Counted from the stretch's first letter, positions 8,220 to 17,779 are shown. The stretch: 28,637 nt of DNA from Erythrobacter sp. (GCA_002695185.1 NZOF01000162.1:1-28637); one strand, 5' to 3'. Numbers and translations: made by a program. Notes: generated from the sequence alone by a model not told the origin.

Positions 8220-11200
8220 TCAATGAAAATCGTGGCTTCGAATTTGGACCAGCTCGTCATCGCGTGTGCCTGAAGTTCCGTATGCTGGTGCCCCCAGCGT
8301 TCGCCCGCGCGGGAAATCAGGATCACGCGGATCAGGCCCACCGCCATGACTGGTCCCATCACCCCGCCCCGGAGCCACTGCGAAATTAACTCGCCCGATC
8401 GATCGCAGCATTTCGTCATGATCGGTGATCCGGTCGCAAATAATATGGATAACCTCGCCTTCCTTCTGCAGTCGCCCACGCATCGTGATCATAGACGCCG
8501 ACATGACCTGTCGCCGATATATCTCGAACCGATCGGGCCAGAGAATGCCATTGGCTACGCCCGTTTCGTCCTCGATCGTGACGAACAGCACCCCCTTGGC
8601 TGAGCCGGGACGCTGGCGAACAAGAATGACCCCCGCCACCTCGATATTGCGCCCATCGCGGATTGACCGAAGGTCCCCGCAGCGTACGACTCTCATCGCG
8701 TCAAGCTGCGGCCGAAGAAAGCTGACCGGATGACCGCGCAGGGAAAGCTGAAGAGAGCGATAATCCTCCACCACCTCGCGCCCGTCGGTCATCGGCGCAA
8801 GCGCCACCTGCGGCTCCAGGCCTTCCGAAGAGAATTTCCCCTCGCGGGCGTCAACTGCTGCGAACAGCGGTAGCGGCGCCTCCCCCAGCCCTTTCACCTT
8901 CCAAAGTCCCTGCCGGCGATCTTGCGCAATACAGGCAAAGGCATCGGCTTCGGCCAGCCGCTCGATCGCCGCGCGCGGTACACCCGCGCGCCGCCAGACT
9001 TCCTCAATGCTCTCAAAGGGCGCCGGCCCGCGCGCACCGGCAATCGCAGCGCCATGGACGTTCGCCAGTCCCCTCACCTGTCGGAAGCCAAGACGGACGG
9101 CTCGATATCGCCCTTTCGCAGGTTCGAGCGTGCAATCCCAGTGACTGTGATTGATGGAAACCGGCCGCACCTCAACGCCATGATTTCTAGCGTCGCGCAC
9201 GATCTGGGCGGGCGCATAGAAGCCCATAGGTTGGGCATTCAACAACGCCGCGCAAAACACATCGGGATGATGATGCTTCATCCAACAGCTGGCATAGGCG
9301 ATCTTCGCAAAGCTCGCCGCATGGCTCTCCGGAAAGCCGTAGGAGCCGAACCCCTCAATCTGCTTGAACGTCCGTTCGGCAAAATCCTTCGGATAACCGC
9401 GAGAGATCATTCCATTCACCAGCTTGTCGTAAAAATGGCTGACCCCGCCGGTCAGCTTGAACGTCGCCATGGCGCGGCGTAGCTGATCCGCCTCAGCTGG
9501 CGAGAAACCAGCACCGACGATAGCGACCTTCATCGCCTGCTCCTGGAACAACGGCACACCGAGCGTCTTCTCCAGCACGGCGCGCAGTTCGGGTTTGGGA
9601 TATTCCGGCTTCTCCTTGCCCTCGCGGCGCCGGAGATAGGGATGCACCATATCGCCTTGGATCGGCCCAGGCCGCACGATCGCGACCTCAATCACGAGAT
9701 CATAGAATTTGGCAGGCTTGATCCGCGGCAACATCGACATCTGCGCGCGGCTCTCGATCTGAAAGACGCCCAGCGTGTCGGCCTTCTGGATCATGGCGTA
9801 GACGCCCGGATCATCGTCCTGAAGATCGGCCATGCCGACCCTGATACCCTTATGTTCCGCCAGCAAGTTGAACGCCCGGTTCATGCAACCCAGCATGCCG
9901 AGGCCCAGCACGTCGACCTTCATGAACTTCAGGGCATCAATGTCATCTTTATCCCATTCGATAATCTGGCGGTCTTCCATCCGCGCCGGCTCGATCGGCA
10001 CCAGATCGTCGAGCCTGTCCTGGGTCAGCACGAAACCGCCGGGATGTTGGGAGAGGTGGCGCGGGGTGCCGATCAGCTGCCGTGACAATTCCAGGGTGAG
10101 CTTGAGACGATGATCGTCGGCATTGAGGTTAGCGCTCGCAATCTGCTCATCGGTGATCCCATCCATGGACCAGCCCCAGACCAGGCCGGTGAGCATCTTG
10201 GTGAGATCGCGCGGCAGCCCCAAAGCCTTGCCCACCTCGGCGACCGCGCCGCGCGTCCGATAGCGGGTCACCACGGCGGTCAGCGCTGATCGCGTGCGAC
10301 CGTAGGTTTCGTAAATCCACTGGATGATTTCCTCGCGCCGCTCATGCTCGAAGTCGACGTCTATGTCGGGCGGCTCCTTGCGTTCTCCCGATACGAACCG
10401 TTCGAACAATAGCTCATGCTGGATGGGGTCGATCGAGGTGATGCCCAGCATATAGCAGACGCAGCTGTTCGCCGCCGACCCCCGACCCTGGCACAGGATG
10501 CCACGACGCCGGCTTTCCTGAACGATCGAGTGAACCGTCAAAAAATAGGGCGCGTAATTGAGCTGATCGATCAATCGCAGCTCATGGGCGATCTGCTGCC
10601 GGTAGGCTTTCGGCAGCCCGCCAGGAAACATCCGGCGCGCCGCTTCCTGCGTCAGCGCGGCCAGTGCTTCTTGCGCCGTGCGCCCCTCCATCACCTGCTC
10701 ATAGGGATATTGATATTGGATCTCTCCAAGATCGAACCGGCACTGCTCGGCTATATCGGCACTTGCGTCGATCGCGTCGGGGAAGGCCGAAAACCGCCGC
10801 TCCATCTCCTCGGGCGATTTCAGGTTGCGGTCCATGTAGCGCTCGCGCTTGAACCCCAGGCCATCGATCGACGTCCGCTCGCGAATTGCCGTCATGACGT
10901 CCTGCAGGGGCCTCATTTCCGGCGAATGATACAGAATGTCGCCGGTCGCCACGGCGCGCACTCCGACCTTCCGCGCCAGCGCATCCAACTCGTAGAGGCG
11001 TGCCGCATCATCTGGCCGCCGGCGCAGAGACAGCGCAAGATATCCGCACGTGCCGAACAATTCGCGCAGCTCCATAAGATTGCCCAGCGTTTCATTGTCG
11101 GCCATGTCCGGAACCAGGATCGCGATCAGCCCCTCAGCATGATGGGCCAAATCGGCCCAATCAAGGAGGCAGCGCCCCTTCCCTCCCCGCGCCTTTCCAA

Positions 11201-11483
11201 CCGACAGGAGCCGGGTCAATCGAGACCAGGCCGGTCGATCGGTCGGATAGAGCAACAATGCCTTGCCATCGGAAAGGTCGACGCGCGCGCCAGCGATCAT
11301 CCGTACGCTCGTCACCTTCTGTGCGTCCCAGCCCCGCACGACGCCAGCGACGCTTCCCCAGTCAACAAGCCCGAGCGCCCTATGGCCAAGCAACGCCGCC
11401 GCCGAGAAAAGCTGCTCAGGCGACGAGGCTCCTCGCAGGAACGAGAAGTGGCTCGTCACCTGCAGTTCGACATAACGGGCCAT
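8220..11483 (-). CDS. dnaE2: Error-prone DNA polymerase DnaE2
   Basis: A 1087-residue C-family polymerase, normal length for DnaE2 (ImuC). It inserts bases opposite damaged template as part of the ImuA-ImuB-DnaE2 mutasome. Visible parts: an N-terminal PHP domain ([21 protein letters not shown]), the palm with [18 protein letters not shown] carrying catalytic aspartates, a further Asp in [12 protein letters not shown], the fingers region [20 protein letters not shown], an OB-fold region ([20 protein letters not shown]), and the family ending RSHDFH. The start is an ATG whose A is shared with the stop of imuB (TGATG on the minus strand), so translation is coupled. The PHP metal-binding His residues look mostly replaced, so proofreading by this domain is unlikely. 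Control is expected from the LexA box before imuA. Confidence 0.96.
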   Translation of the reverse strand: MARYVELQVTSHFSFLRGASSPEQLFSAAALLGHRALGLVDWGSVAGVVRGWDAQKVTSVRMIAGARVDLSDGKALLLYPTDRPAWSRLTRLLSVGKARGGKGRCLLDWADLAHHAEGLIAILVPDMADNETLGNLMELRELFGTCGYLALSLRRRPDDAARLYELDALARKVGVRAVATGDILYHSPEMRPLQDVMTAIRERTSIDGLGFKRERYMDRNLKSPEEMERRFSAFPDAIDASADIAEQCRFDLGEIQYQYPYEQVMEGRTAQEALAALTQEAARRMFPGGLPKAYRQQIAHELRLIDQLNYAPYFLTVHSIVQESRRRGILCQGRGSAANSCVCYMLGITSIDPIQHELLFERFVSGERKEPPDIDVDFEHERREEIIQWIYETYGRTRSALTAVVTRYRTRGAVAEVGKALGLPRDLTKMLTGLVWGWSMDGITDEQIASANLNADDHRLKLTLELSRQLIGTPRHLSQHPGGFVLTQDRLDDLVPIEPARMEDRQIIEWDKDDIDALKFMKVDVLGLGMLGCMNRAFNLLAEHKGIRVGMADLQDDDPGVYAMIQKADTLGVFQIESRAQMSMLPRIKPAKFYDLVIEVAIVRPGPIQGDMVHPYLRRREGKEKPEYPKPELRAVLEKTLGVPLFQEQAMKVAIVGAGFSPAEADQLRRAMATFKLTGGVSHFYDKLVNGMISRGYPKDFAERTFKQIEGFGSYGFPESHAASFAKIAYASCWMKHHHPDVFCAALLNAQPMGFYAPAQIVRDARNHGVEVRPVSINHSHWDCTLEPAKGRYRAVRLGFRQVRGLANVHGAAIAGARGPAPFESIEEVWRRAGVPRAAIERLAEADAFACIAQDRRQGLWKVKGLGEAPLPLFAAVDAREGKFSSEGLEPQVALAPMTDGREVVEDYRSLQLSLRGHPVSFLRPQLDAMRVVRCGDLRSIRDGRNIEVAGVILVRQRPGSAKGVLFVTIEDETGVANGILWPDRFEIYRRQVMSASMITMRGRLQKEGEVIHIICDRITDHDEMLRSIGRVNFAVAPGRGDGTSHGGGPDPRDPDFPRGRTLGAPAYGTSGTRDDELVQIRSHDFH

Positions 11484-13324
11484 CAGCCGAACATGCCGTG
11501 CATATACCAGCTCAGATCCCCGGTCGGCGCGTCCACGCCATCACCGCGACGAAAAATCCAGAAACGCTCGCCGCCGGCCGCTTCAACCCGGAAATAGTCG
11601 CGAACCGCCCACATTTCGCGGGCGCTGCGCCACCACTCCCCATGGATGCGCTCCGGACCGTCGCCGGCGACGACCCTGTAATCGGTGCCGCGCCATGTGA
11701 AGCGTCGCGGTGGATGATCGGGAAGCAGAGCGACGACATGAGAGAGGAGTTCGGGCCGTTTCAACATCCGCACGGGCCTCTTCCAGCCCGGCCAGCTTGT
11801 TGGCGCAGCCAGTGGCCCGATACGGCGGACGGCGCGCTCGGGCACGTCACTCTCATGGGACGTCAGACGGAATGGCGCGTCGGGTTCGATCCGTCCGGCA
11901 AGCTGGTCAACCAGAGGAGCAATGTCCAGTGACCGTCCGTCTGCCTCCAATCCAGCTTCCAGGGTCTGGGCCTTGAGTTCCTCAAGCCGTGGTGCCGTAA
12001 GCAACATGGTTTCGATTCCAAGGCCCGGATCGATCTTCTCGATCCGCATGGCCAGCATCCGCTTCAAATGGCTGCCATCGCGCGTGGCCCGCGCCGTACC
12101 AATCGCTACCCGCTGCTCGGTGCCATCGAGGACAAGGCAGGTAAGAACCGCGGCGCGCAATCCTGCACCTCGCACCTGCAACAGGATCACCAGATCCTCC
12201 ACCAGATCGCCGATCACCTGATTGATCGCCTCTGCTGTGCCAATGGGTTCAAGCATGCGTCGCTCAACATGCGGCGCCTCAAACGCCACGACCGGCACGA
12301 TCGGCTCAGCGACCATGCCGCGAGCCTGGTCGAGCCGCCGGACGGTTGCGAGCCCCAGCCGACGCGCGAGTGGCCCGCGCGGCATGGGATAGAGATCGGA
12401 TATGCGCTCCAGGCCGAACCGCGCCGCCGATAGCAGCGCAGTAGGCTCCAGACGAAGAGCGCTCAGCGGCAGCTCTGCGATGGCCTGTGTTTCCATACCC
12501 GACGCCAGAAGCGTGACGGCATCACCGCTAAACCGCGCCATCGCATGCGCGGCACCTGGCGTGCCAGCAATGGCAATGCTGCCCGTGAAGCCGAGGCGTC
12601 CGAGAAAACGGAGGAGACGGCGACAGAAGCGTTCTTCGCCGCCGAAAAGATGGGTAGTGCCGGTAAGATCGAGCCAGAGGCCATCCCCCCCCGAAACGCT
12701 GGCAGTCGGGGTCCAATGACCAAGAGCATGCAGCGCCAACCGATCGAGCCAGGCGCGATCAGCTTCCGGCTCGGCATCCCGCACCTCAAGATCACTCACC
12801 AAGGCACGAGCGTGCGCTGCGGCCATACCGGGCCGTAAGCCCAGTTCAAGCGCCAGGGGACAGGCAGCCGTGAGCACTTCACGCTGCCCAACGCGCTCGA
12901 TCAGGATGGTCGGCTGCCCCCACAGAGCGGCCCATGTGAGCTTGGCACCGTTGGCGGTACCCGCATTTCCAGATCTCTGTCCCGCCTCGTCAACAGACAT
13001 GGCCCTGAACGGATGCTCGGCCGACTCGCTGCGTCGCCCCATCTCCCGCATGGTAGGTCGCTGGTGGGTCGGTAACGCGGCAATGTCGGCGTCGCTGGGA
13101 CGTACCCCAAGCGCTCCGTCACGCGCCCAGCGTGCGCCCGGTCGCCAGCCACCGCCACGCGGGACCGAACAGGCGCCCGGATTGTCGTCGATCGGCGGGG
13201 CGAAGCGCGGGGCGATCGACAGTGCAGCAGGCTCAGGCCGCCTGATTGACCGCTCCAACTGCCGGAGCCGCTCTATTGGCAGCTGCGGCAGGTAGAGCGA
13301 GGCGACCCGTATCATCGCACGCAT
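11483..13324 (-). CDS. imuB: ImuB, Y-family polymerase-like mutasome hub
   Basis: A 613-residue Y-family polymerase homologue. In the known system ImuB is catalytically inactive and links DnaE2 and ImuA to the beta clamp. It begins [16 protein letters not shown] (ATG at 13324, or at 13315 three codons later). After an insertion of about 85-100 Arg/Pro-rich residues it resumes with [17 protein letters not shown], then [17 protein letters not shown]. It closes with the typical C-terminal block ERIHGEWWR...[22 protein letters not shown] cannot point with certainty to a clamp-binding pentapeptide. The gene overlaps the end of imuA by 92 bases and dnaE2 by one base. The long N-terminal insertion is the odd feature. 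Confidence 0.93.
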   Translation of the reverse strand: MRAMIRVASLYLPQLPIERLRQLERSIRRPEPAALSIAPRFAPPIDDNPGACSVPRGGGWRPGARWARDGALGVRPSDADIAALPTHQRPTMREMGRRSESAEHPFRAMSVDEAGQRSGNAGTANGAKLTWAALWGQPTILIERVGQREVLTAACPLALELGLRPGMAAAHARALVSDLEVRDAEPEADRAWLDRLALHALGHWTPTASVSGGDGLWLDLTGTTHLFGGEERFCRRLLRFLGRLGFTGSIAIAGTPGAAHAMARFSGDAVTLLASGMETQAIAELPLSALRLEPTALLSAARFGLERISDLYPMPRGPLARRLGLATVRRLDQARGMVAEPIVPVVAFEAPHVERRMLEPIGTAEAINQVIGDLVEDLVILLQVRGAGLRAAVLTCLVLDGTEQRVAIGTARATRDGSHLKRMLAMRIEKIDPGLGIETMLLTAPRLEELKAQTLEAGLEADGRSLDIAPLVDQLAGRIEPDAPFRLTSHESDVPERAVRRIGPLAAPTSWPGWKRPVRMLKRPELLSHVVALLPDHPPRRFTWRGTDYRVVAGDGPERIHGEWWRSAREMWAVRDYFRVEAAGGERFWIFRRGDGVDAPTGDLSWYMHGMFG

Positions 13325-14009
13325 CCAGTTCGATCAAAAAAGGGTTGCCGTTCCTTTGGCGGACCAACTCCACCGACCAGCGCGAGCGCCCGATCCCAGC
13401 ATGCGGCAGACGCCCGGATGGAACAGAGCCGATCCGCCAGCGCGTCATCGCCGATGACAAGCCACTAAGCGGGCAGCGCTCACGGGCGCGATGGCGACGA
13501 TAGAGCAGCATCGGCGTCTGGCCATCGGATGCAGCCAGCTGAAGACGCCGGGTGGCAGTCTGATCGGCTTGTCTGACCTCCGCGATAACGCATGCGAGCG
13601 AACCATCGCGCAAGGCATCCTCCGCCATAGCAAGCACGGCGCTATCCTTCTGACCTTGAGCATAGAAGACCTGATCAGGGCGAAGCCCTACCTGCTCCAG
13701 TCCCGGCGCATAGAGGTCGAAGCGCGTGAGTGCCCAGAACACGGAAAAACCGGGCTGGTCAGCGAAACGAGCTGCTATGCCCGCCGCAAAAAGTGTCGCC
13801 GCAGCGTCGTCACTCAATGTGGCGGACGCCGCCGCGATCTCATGAAGACCGCCCCCGGCCAGCCCATGATCGGCAAGGCGTTCGTCCAGCGTACGGATGC
13901 CAAATGCAAGCGATGGTCCACGCGCCGCGCGGGCATACGCCAGCTCTGCGCGAATAGCAGCAAGGTGATCGGCACGCGACCGATCAGGGAGGGAAGACAG
14001 GTTAGACAT
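13233..14009 (-). CDS. imuA: ImuA, RecA-like mutasome accessory protein
   Basis: A 258-residue protein of the ImuA/SulA-like RecA-fold family, needed with ImuB and DnaE2 for damage-induced mutagenesis. The ATG at 14009 gives MSNLSSLPDRSRADHLAAIR; an in-frame TTG at 14027 is less likely. Conserved parts: FGIRTLDERLADHGLAGGGLHEIAA (a degenerate Walker-A-like loop without the Lys), FSVFWALTRFDLYAPGLEQVGL, and the C-terminal [15 protein letters not shown]. The 3' end overlaps imuB by 92 bases, so the two are translated from one mRNA. It is first in the cassette, with a LexA box 20 bases upstream of the ATG. Identification is by whole-protein pattern and gene order. Confidence 0.93.
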   Translation of the reverse strand: MSNLSSLPDRSRADHLAAIRAELAYARAARGPSLAFGIRTLDERLADHGLAGGGLHEIAAASATLSDDAAATLFAAGIAARFADQPGFSVFWALTRFDLYAPGLEQVGLRPDQVFYAQGQKDSAVLAMAEDALRDGSLACVIAEVRQADQTATRRLQLAASDGQTPMLLYRRHRARERCPLSGLSSAMTRWRIGSVPSGRLPHAGIGRSRWSVELVRQRNGNPFLIELDACDDTGRLALPAAAANRAAPAVGAVNQAA

Positions 14010-14029
14010 GGGAACATGACGACTCAAAT

Positions 14030-14044
14030 GTTCCCTTTATGTTC
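14030..14044 (-). promoter_or_regulatory. LexA box of the imuA-imuB-dnaE2 operon
   Basis: The plus strand reads GTTC-CCTTTAT-GTTC, an exact match to the alphaproteobacterial LexA operator GTTC-N7-GTTC. It overlaps the -10 region of a minus-strand promoter with TTGACG at 14067-14062 as -35. LexA binding would block RNA polymerase, and DNA damage would release it. A third half-site, GAAC at 14012-14015, forms the inverted repeat GGAACAT-N10-ATGTTCC (14011-14034). Confidence 0.9.
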
Positions 14045-14109
14045 CTACTGCTCTGCAGATTCGTCAAGCGCGATGATCAACGCTCTGGCGCAAAGACCCC
14101 TAGCCACCG

Positions 14110-14532
14110 CTAACCCCTTAAGATTTGGAGCGTCATGGCATCCCGAATGCCAGCAAACCAGCGATCGAGCGCGGCGCTGAAAAGCGGCGAAGGAGCGGCT
14201 GCCTCAAAAAGCGTGAGTGACGACCGCAGTTTCATCGCATCGATGCTCCCCATGACCGCGACGGGATCATGCTGTGCAAGTGCCTGGAGTGCCTCCACGC
14301 ATTCGATATAGCGATGGCCGAGCACATCATGTTTCAGATAGGCTCGCGCCTCTTCAATCGAGACGATGCCGTAATGATGCGCTGTCGGGCTCAACCCCAA
14401 GCCCCGCAGCTGTGGAAATATGAACCACATCCAATGCGATCGCTTCGCTCCGGCACGCAGCTCTGACAATGCCGTCTCATAGCAATTCGCTTGCGCTTCA
14501 ACGAAGCGCTCCAGAGTGGCGTCGCTTGTCAT
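14110..14532 (-). CDS. DUF1810 family protein
   Basis: A 140-residue protein from the ATG at 14532. It shows the family's hallmark SHWMWFIFPQLRGLGLSPTA, followed by YGIVSIEEARAYL and LFEAA. The biochemical function of DUF1810 is not known to me. The start codon overlaps the stop of the SRAP gene by one base (TGATG), so it is translationally coupled to SRAP and should be induced with it. The gene ends 100 bases before imuA on the same strand, so read-through into the mutasome operon is possible. Family call is firm; the SOS link is inferred from the operon and LexA box. Confidence 0.88.
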   Translation of the reverse strand: MTSDATLERFVEAQANCYETALSELRAGAKRSHWMWFIFPQLRGLGLSPTAHHYGIVSIEEARAYLKHDVLGHRYIECVEALQALAQHDPVAVMGSIDAMKLRSSLTLFEAAAPSPLFSAALDRWFAGIRDAMTLQILRG

Positions 14533-15149
14533 CAGAGCAACGCCCCCTGAGCGGGCGGCGCACCATAGACCTGCGTGACCGGCAGGCTTCCCTTGGGCGA
14601 CCAACGCAGCACCTCCTTGGCTGGAACGTTCGGATCCAGCCAGTCAGCCCATTGGTCACGGGCAAGCGGAATGATCTGTCGATGATGATAAGGAGCGACG
14701 TCCGGGCCGGCATCCATGGTGAGCATGGTAAAGGCCTCCCCCAAGGGACTTTCCCGCCAAATGCCCGCAATGCAGAACCAGTCATGATCCGCCATGGTGA
14801 AGAGCCATTTGTCGAGCCGCTTTTGCTTGGGATCGGTCGGGTCGGTAAATTCGTAGAATCCGTCGGCCAGGATGAGGCAGCGGTTCGAGATAAACTCGCG
14901 GCCCTCTGTCCGGAAATTATAGACCGGCCTGCCATTATGAGCGGGCCAGCTCCAGCGTCGGTTCACCAACTCACCGACACCGCGCTCTCCCTCGACGCTT
15001 CGGACGATCGGCGCCATGTCGGTCATCTTGATATCTTCGCGCGCCGGCACGTTCGGCGTTCCCTCCGGCATCTTGATCTTGATCTTCAACCCATCGAAAT
15101 CCTCCGCGATCGATGCGATGTCGATCAGCAGGCGATAGTCATTACACAT
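14532..15149 (-). CDS. SRAP (HMCES/YedK-type) abasic-site DNA-protein crosslinker
   Basis: A 205-residue SOS-response-associated peptidase family protein. SRAP proteins process their first Met and use Cys2 to form a thiazolidine link with abasic sites in single-stranded DNA. The ATG at 15149 gives MCNDY with the essential Cys at position 2 and has GGAGG upstream. The open frame reaches to 15473, but longer starts would bury Cys2 and are rejected. Other active-site parts: VYNFRTEG (Asn), RCLILADGFYEF (Glu), and APYHHRQI (His). It heads an operon with DUF1810. A LexA box about 42-56 bases upstream, shared with the divergent SRAP-like gene, makes it an SOS gene. All catalytic residues are present. 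Confidence 0.92.
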   Translation of the reverse strand: MCNDYRLLIDIASIAEDFDGLKIKIKMPEGTPNVPAREDIKMTDMAPIVRSVEGERGVGELVNRRWSWPAHNGRPVYNFRTEGREFISNRCLILADGFYEFTDPTDPKQKRLDKWLFTMADHDWFCIAGIWRESPLGEAFTMLTMDAGPDVAPYHHRQIIPLARDQWADWLDPNVPAKEVLRWSPKGSLPVTQVYGAPPAQGALL

Positions 15150-15190
15150 CCGGCCTCCTCGCGCGGGACCATAGCTTGCCCTCGCCCATC

Positions 15191-15205
15191 GTTCTCTGTA
15201 TGTTC
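15191..15205 (+). promoter_or_regulatory. LexA box between the two divergent SRAP-type genes
   Basis: GTTC-TCTGTAT-GTTC, an exact GTTC-N7-GTTC operator. On the plus strand it overlaps a -10 (TATGTT, 15199-15204) placed 17 bases after a TTGCCC -35 (15176-15181). On the minus strand a possible -35 TTGCTT (15226-15221) faces a weak -10 (CATACA or ACATAC) inside the same box. One LexA site could therefore repress both directions. Confidence 0.87.
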
Positions 15206-15210
15206 CTATC

Positions 15211-15729
15211 ATGGACTCGAAAGCAACACCCTTCGACTCCGAGGCGCTCGGAAGTCGCCGTGCCATCATCCGGCGCAACCCGGATGACGCGCAAGAGATT
15301 GAGATGATCGAAGCAGCCTGGGGTTCCAACCCGCGCTTCAGCGGCGGACTTTCGTTCGAGTTCATCCGCGCCGAGAGCCGCAATTTTCCGAGCGGCCGTT
15401 GCCTGGTGGCAGCGTCTGAATTCCATATCCGCAATGGCGAGAAAAAATTCCGGGCCTTTCGCGAGGACGGCAATTTCTTCTATTTGGCAGCCATCTGGGA
15501 GCCAGCCATGGCCGACTGGCCGGTTAGCTATCGAATCATTACGGTTGACGCGAACCCGGAGGTCATTCGTTATCAGGCGCGCCACGGCGCTCTGATCGAG
15601 CGGCGCGATGCGCAGAAATGGCTGGATTTCACCGTTCCCGAGGAAGACCTACTGCTGACCCCACCAGCAGGCATTTTCACGATTGAGGAAATCCTGACCA
15701 AGCCGGTGCAGACCAGCTTGGCCTTCTGA
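15211..15729 (+). CDS. Degenerate SRAP-like protein
   Basis: A 172-residue protein resembling SRAP in its core: RCLVAASEFH (63-72) matches RCLvPAdGFYEW, FFYLAAIWEP matches the FAIAGIWE strand, and YQARHGALIERRDAQKWL matches the vHdRMPviL...W L segment with His125. The catalytic Cys2 is absent (the protein starts MDSKATP), the Asn of the NARAE motif is replaced (EFIRAES), and the Glu of GFYEW is Ile73. It therefore should not crosslink abasic sites like true SRAP. The ATG at 15211 lies five bases after the LexA box, at the predicted transcription start, with no ribosome site, so a leaderless mRNA is likely. It may bind DNA without chemistry or regulate its active neighbour. Confidence 0.75.
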   Translation: MDSKATPFDSEALGSRRAIIRRNPDDAQEIEMIEAAWGSNPRFSGGLSFEFIRAESRNFPSGRCLVAASEFHIRNGEKKFRAFREDGNFFYLAAIWEPAMADWPVSYRIITVDANPEVIRYQARHGALIERRDAQKWLDFTVPEEDLLLTPPAGIFTIEEILTKPVQTSLAF

Positions 15730-16260
15730 GCCCCTGTCTCGCCCCCTTGTCCTTCATTCCCGCCACGGACCTGTTTGACGAGCCTAAAGCGAGACACACG
15801 CCTCGACAAACGTTGGGACAAAGCCGTCGTTCCTACGTCGCCATCTGAACGACGGCCTTCGCCAGAACCCGTCATTCGCTCAGCGCGGAACCGTCAGGCA
15901 CCAATGCGCCCATCCAAGTCACTCGAGTGGAAAAATGCTGTGCCAACGACCGGTCGGTCCGCTTATGACTAGGGCTGGGACATAGCTGCCATCCCTCTCG
16001 GACCAAGTGTATGTCGGCACTTAGCGCTAACCTGCCGATCGTAAGTGATTTACTCCCAGTCGCTAGATTAGGTAAGACGCATCCAATGCCAGCGTTTCCG
16101 AGAAGCCCTAACAATTCCGTTTCCCATCTTTACTAGACCGTTCCAAGACAAAGCGATTGAGAATAGATTTCGGGAACGGGCCGCCCGACGGGTTAGAAAG
16201 CCGTACATCTGCCTTTCTTTCTCGTATGACCTTCGTTTTCGGAAAGGTTTTGCGCAGCCA
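15730..16260. other. 531-base gap without a recognisable gene
   Basis: This separates the SOS cluster from the chromate transporter. No frame gives a convincing protein; the 65-residue frame at 15775-15972 has no recognisable content and no ribosome site. The segment near 15823 (GGGACAAAGCCGTCGTTC) resembles GGGACAAAACCGACGTTC near 28541, so eroded dispersed intergenic sequence is likely. I see no LexA box, tRNA or clear terminator. Confidence 0.4.
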
Positions 16261-17475
16261 TCATAGCAGTGAGGCTACGGCTCCCGAGAAGACGCCCATC
16301 GCAACGACGAGCACGATCGGCGGGAGATGCCAGCGCAACAGCGCGACCAGTCCCACACCGACTGCCGCCACGTCCGCCAACGAACGTATCCCGGTCGTCC
16401 AGAGCGGATCATAGAGCGCCATTGCCAATATGCCGACGACCGCCGCGTTCACGCCGGTGACAATCGATCGCGCGACGGGATTGAGCCGCAAGCGCGACCA
16501 GAACGGCAAAACGCCGATAACGATCAGGAGGCCGGGCAGGAACACGCCAAGGATCGCAGGGAGCGCGCCCCATGCGCTACCGGCTGCGATTGGGCCAAGG
16601 TATCCGGCGATGGCGAACAAAGGGCCGGGCAGCGCCTGGGCTGCCCCATAGCCGGCGAGAAACTGGTCGTCCGTCATCAGCCCGGTAGGCACGAGATCGG
16701 CACGCAGCAGCGGCAGCACGACATGGCCGCCCCCGAACACGAGTGCGCCAGCACGATAGAAGATATCGAACAGGCTCCACCCCGGTCCGCCGAGGGCTGC
16801 ACTTATGACCGGCATTGCGAGCAGCATTGCCGCAAACAAGGTCAGGCTGGCGATTCCCACATGACGGGAAACCCTGACCGGAAGGCCATCGCCTGGAGAT
16901 GCTGCGGGTTCGCGGCATAAGACCAGTCCGGCTAATCCGCCGATAACGATGGCAGCGACTTGCCCGATGGCACCGCCCGAAAGTACGAGGACGAGGGCCG
17001 CGACTGCTGCGATCGACGCGCGCCGCAGATCTGGCGTCAGCGACCGCGCCATGCCCCACACCGCTTGGGCGACGATCACGATAGCAACGAGCTTGAGCCC
17101 ATGAATAGCACCGGCCGCGACGGCACCTTGAAGGCTCGATGCCCCAGAAGCTACGGCCAGCATGAGCAGCGAAGACGGCAGCGTGAACGCAGTCCAGGCC
17201 GCGAGCGCGCCGAGCGGACCTGCGCGCAAGAGGCCCAGCACGAAGCCGGTCTGGCTGGAGGCAGGACCAGGCAAAAACTGGCACAATGCCACCAACTCGG
17301 CATAAGCATCGTCGCTGATCCATTTGCGACGTAGCACCAGCTCGTCGCGAAAATATCCGAGATGGGCGATCGGTCCGCCGAACGAGGTGAGACCGAGCTT
17401 AAGAAAGGCAAGGAACACCTCGCCGACCCGGCCAGCGTCAGGCGGTGTCGTCTCCTGGGCGTCGCTCACGCCCAT
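16261..17475 (-). CDS. chrA: Chromate transporter ChrA
   Basis: A 404-residue inner-membrane protein of the CHR family, which exports chromate. It is the long-chain, two-domain form. The N-terminal CHR half has FLKLGLTSFGGPIAHLGYF and LCQFLPGPASSQTGFVLG. The C-terminal half repeats the pattern with GALVFGGGHVVLPLL and AAQALPGPLFAIAGYLG. Around ten hydrophobic segments are visible. The ATG at 17475 lies inside the end of the padR gene (38-base overlap), so the two are co-transcribed and probably coupled. The PadR protein is the likely regulator. Some CHR proteins transport other oxyanions; chromate is the family's known substrate. Confidence 0.93.
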   Translation of the reverse strand: MGVSDAQETTPPDAGRVGEVFLAFLKLGLTSFGGPIAHLGYFRDELVLRRKWISDDAYAELVALCQFLPGPASSQTGFVLGLLRAGPLGALAAWTAFTLPSSLLMLAVASGASSLQGAVAAGAIHGLKLVAIVIVAQAVWGMARSLTPDLRRASIAAVAALVLVLSGGAIGQVAAIVIGGLAGLVLCREPAASPGDGLPVRVSRHVGIASLTLFAAMLLAMPVISAALGGPGWSLFDIFYRAGALVFGGGHVVLPLLRADLVPTGLMTDDQFLAGYGAAQALPGPLFAIAGYLGPIAAGSAWGALPAILGVFLPGLLIVIGVLPFWSRLRLNPVARSIVTGVNAAVVGILAMALYDPLWTTGIRSLADVAAVGVGLVALLRWHLPPIVLVVAMGVFSGAVASLL

Positions 17476-17779
17476 GCCCTTCCACCAGTTCGCCGAATAA
17501 CTCGCGCGCTTTCCCGCGGGCGATCTCTAAAGCCTCGCGCCCTAGATCGGTCGCGACATACAGTTTGCGGACCGCGCGGCCGTGCCGCTCCTCGTGGCTG
17601 GTTAAATAGCCCTTCTTCTCCATGCCATGCAGCATCGGATACAGGGTGCCGGCGCTCAGGCGGTAACCGTGATGTGCCAGCTCTTCCATCATCCACTGTC
17701 CATAAATCGGCGCGTCGGCCGCATGGAGCAGGATGTGCAGGCGCACGAAGCCAGAAAGGAGCTCGCGGTGATCCATCAT
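17438..17779 (-). CDS. PadR-family transcriptional regulator
   Basis: A 113-residue winged-helix repressor. It has the PadR signature LHILLHAADAPIYGQWMMEEL, then GYRLSAGTLYPMLHGMEKKGYL (recognition helix and wing) and RKLYVATDLGREALE. There are two adjacent ATG codons (17779 and 17776); either can serve. PadR proteins of this size are usually local autoregulators. This one overlaps chrA by 38 bases and is divergent from the hemerythrin operon. An inverted repeat 30 bases upstream of the start is a candidate binding site, so it may control both directions. The inducing signal is unknown; chromate is a guess from the neighbour. Confidence 0.88.
   Translation of the reverse strand: MMDHRELLSGFVRLHILLHAADAPIYGQWMMEELAHHGYRLSAGTLYPMLHGMEKKGYLTSHEERHGRAVRKLYVATDLGREALEIARGKARELFGELVEGHGRERRPGDDTA

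Noticed and set aside
10416..11597. 393-residue open frame on the plus strand
   Set aside because: Antisense to dnaE2 with no family motif; long open frames opposite GC-rich genes are common.
15150..15473. Longer N-terminus for the SRAP gene
   Set aside because: SRAP needs Cys at position 2, and the ATG at 15149 has a GGAGG site; the extension also runs through the LexA box.
15775..15972. 65-residue frame in the gap after the SRAP-like gene
   Set aside because: No ribosome site, no domain, composition like the non-coding surroundings.
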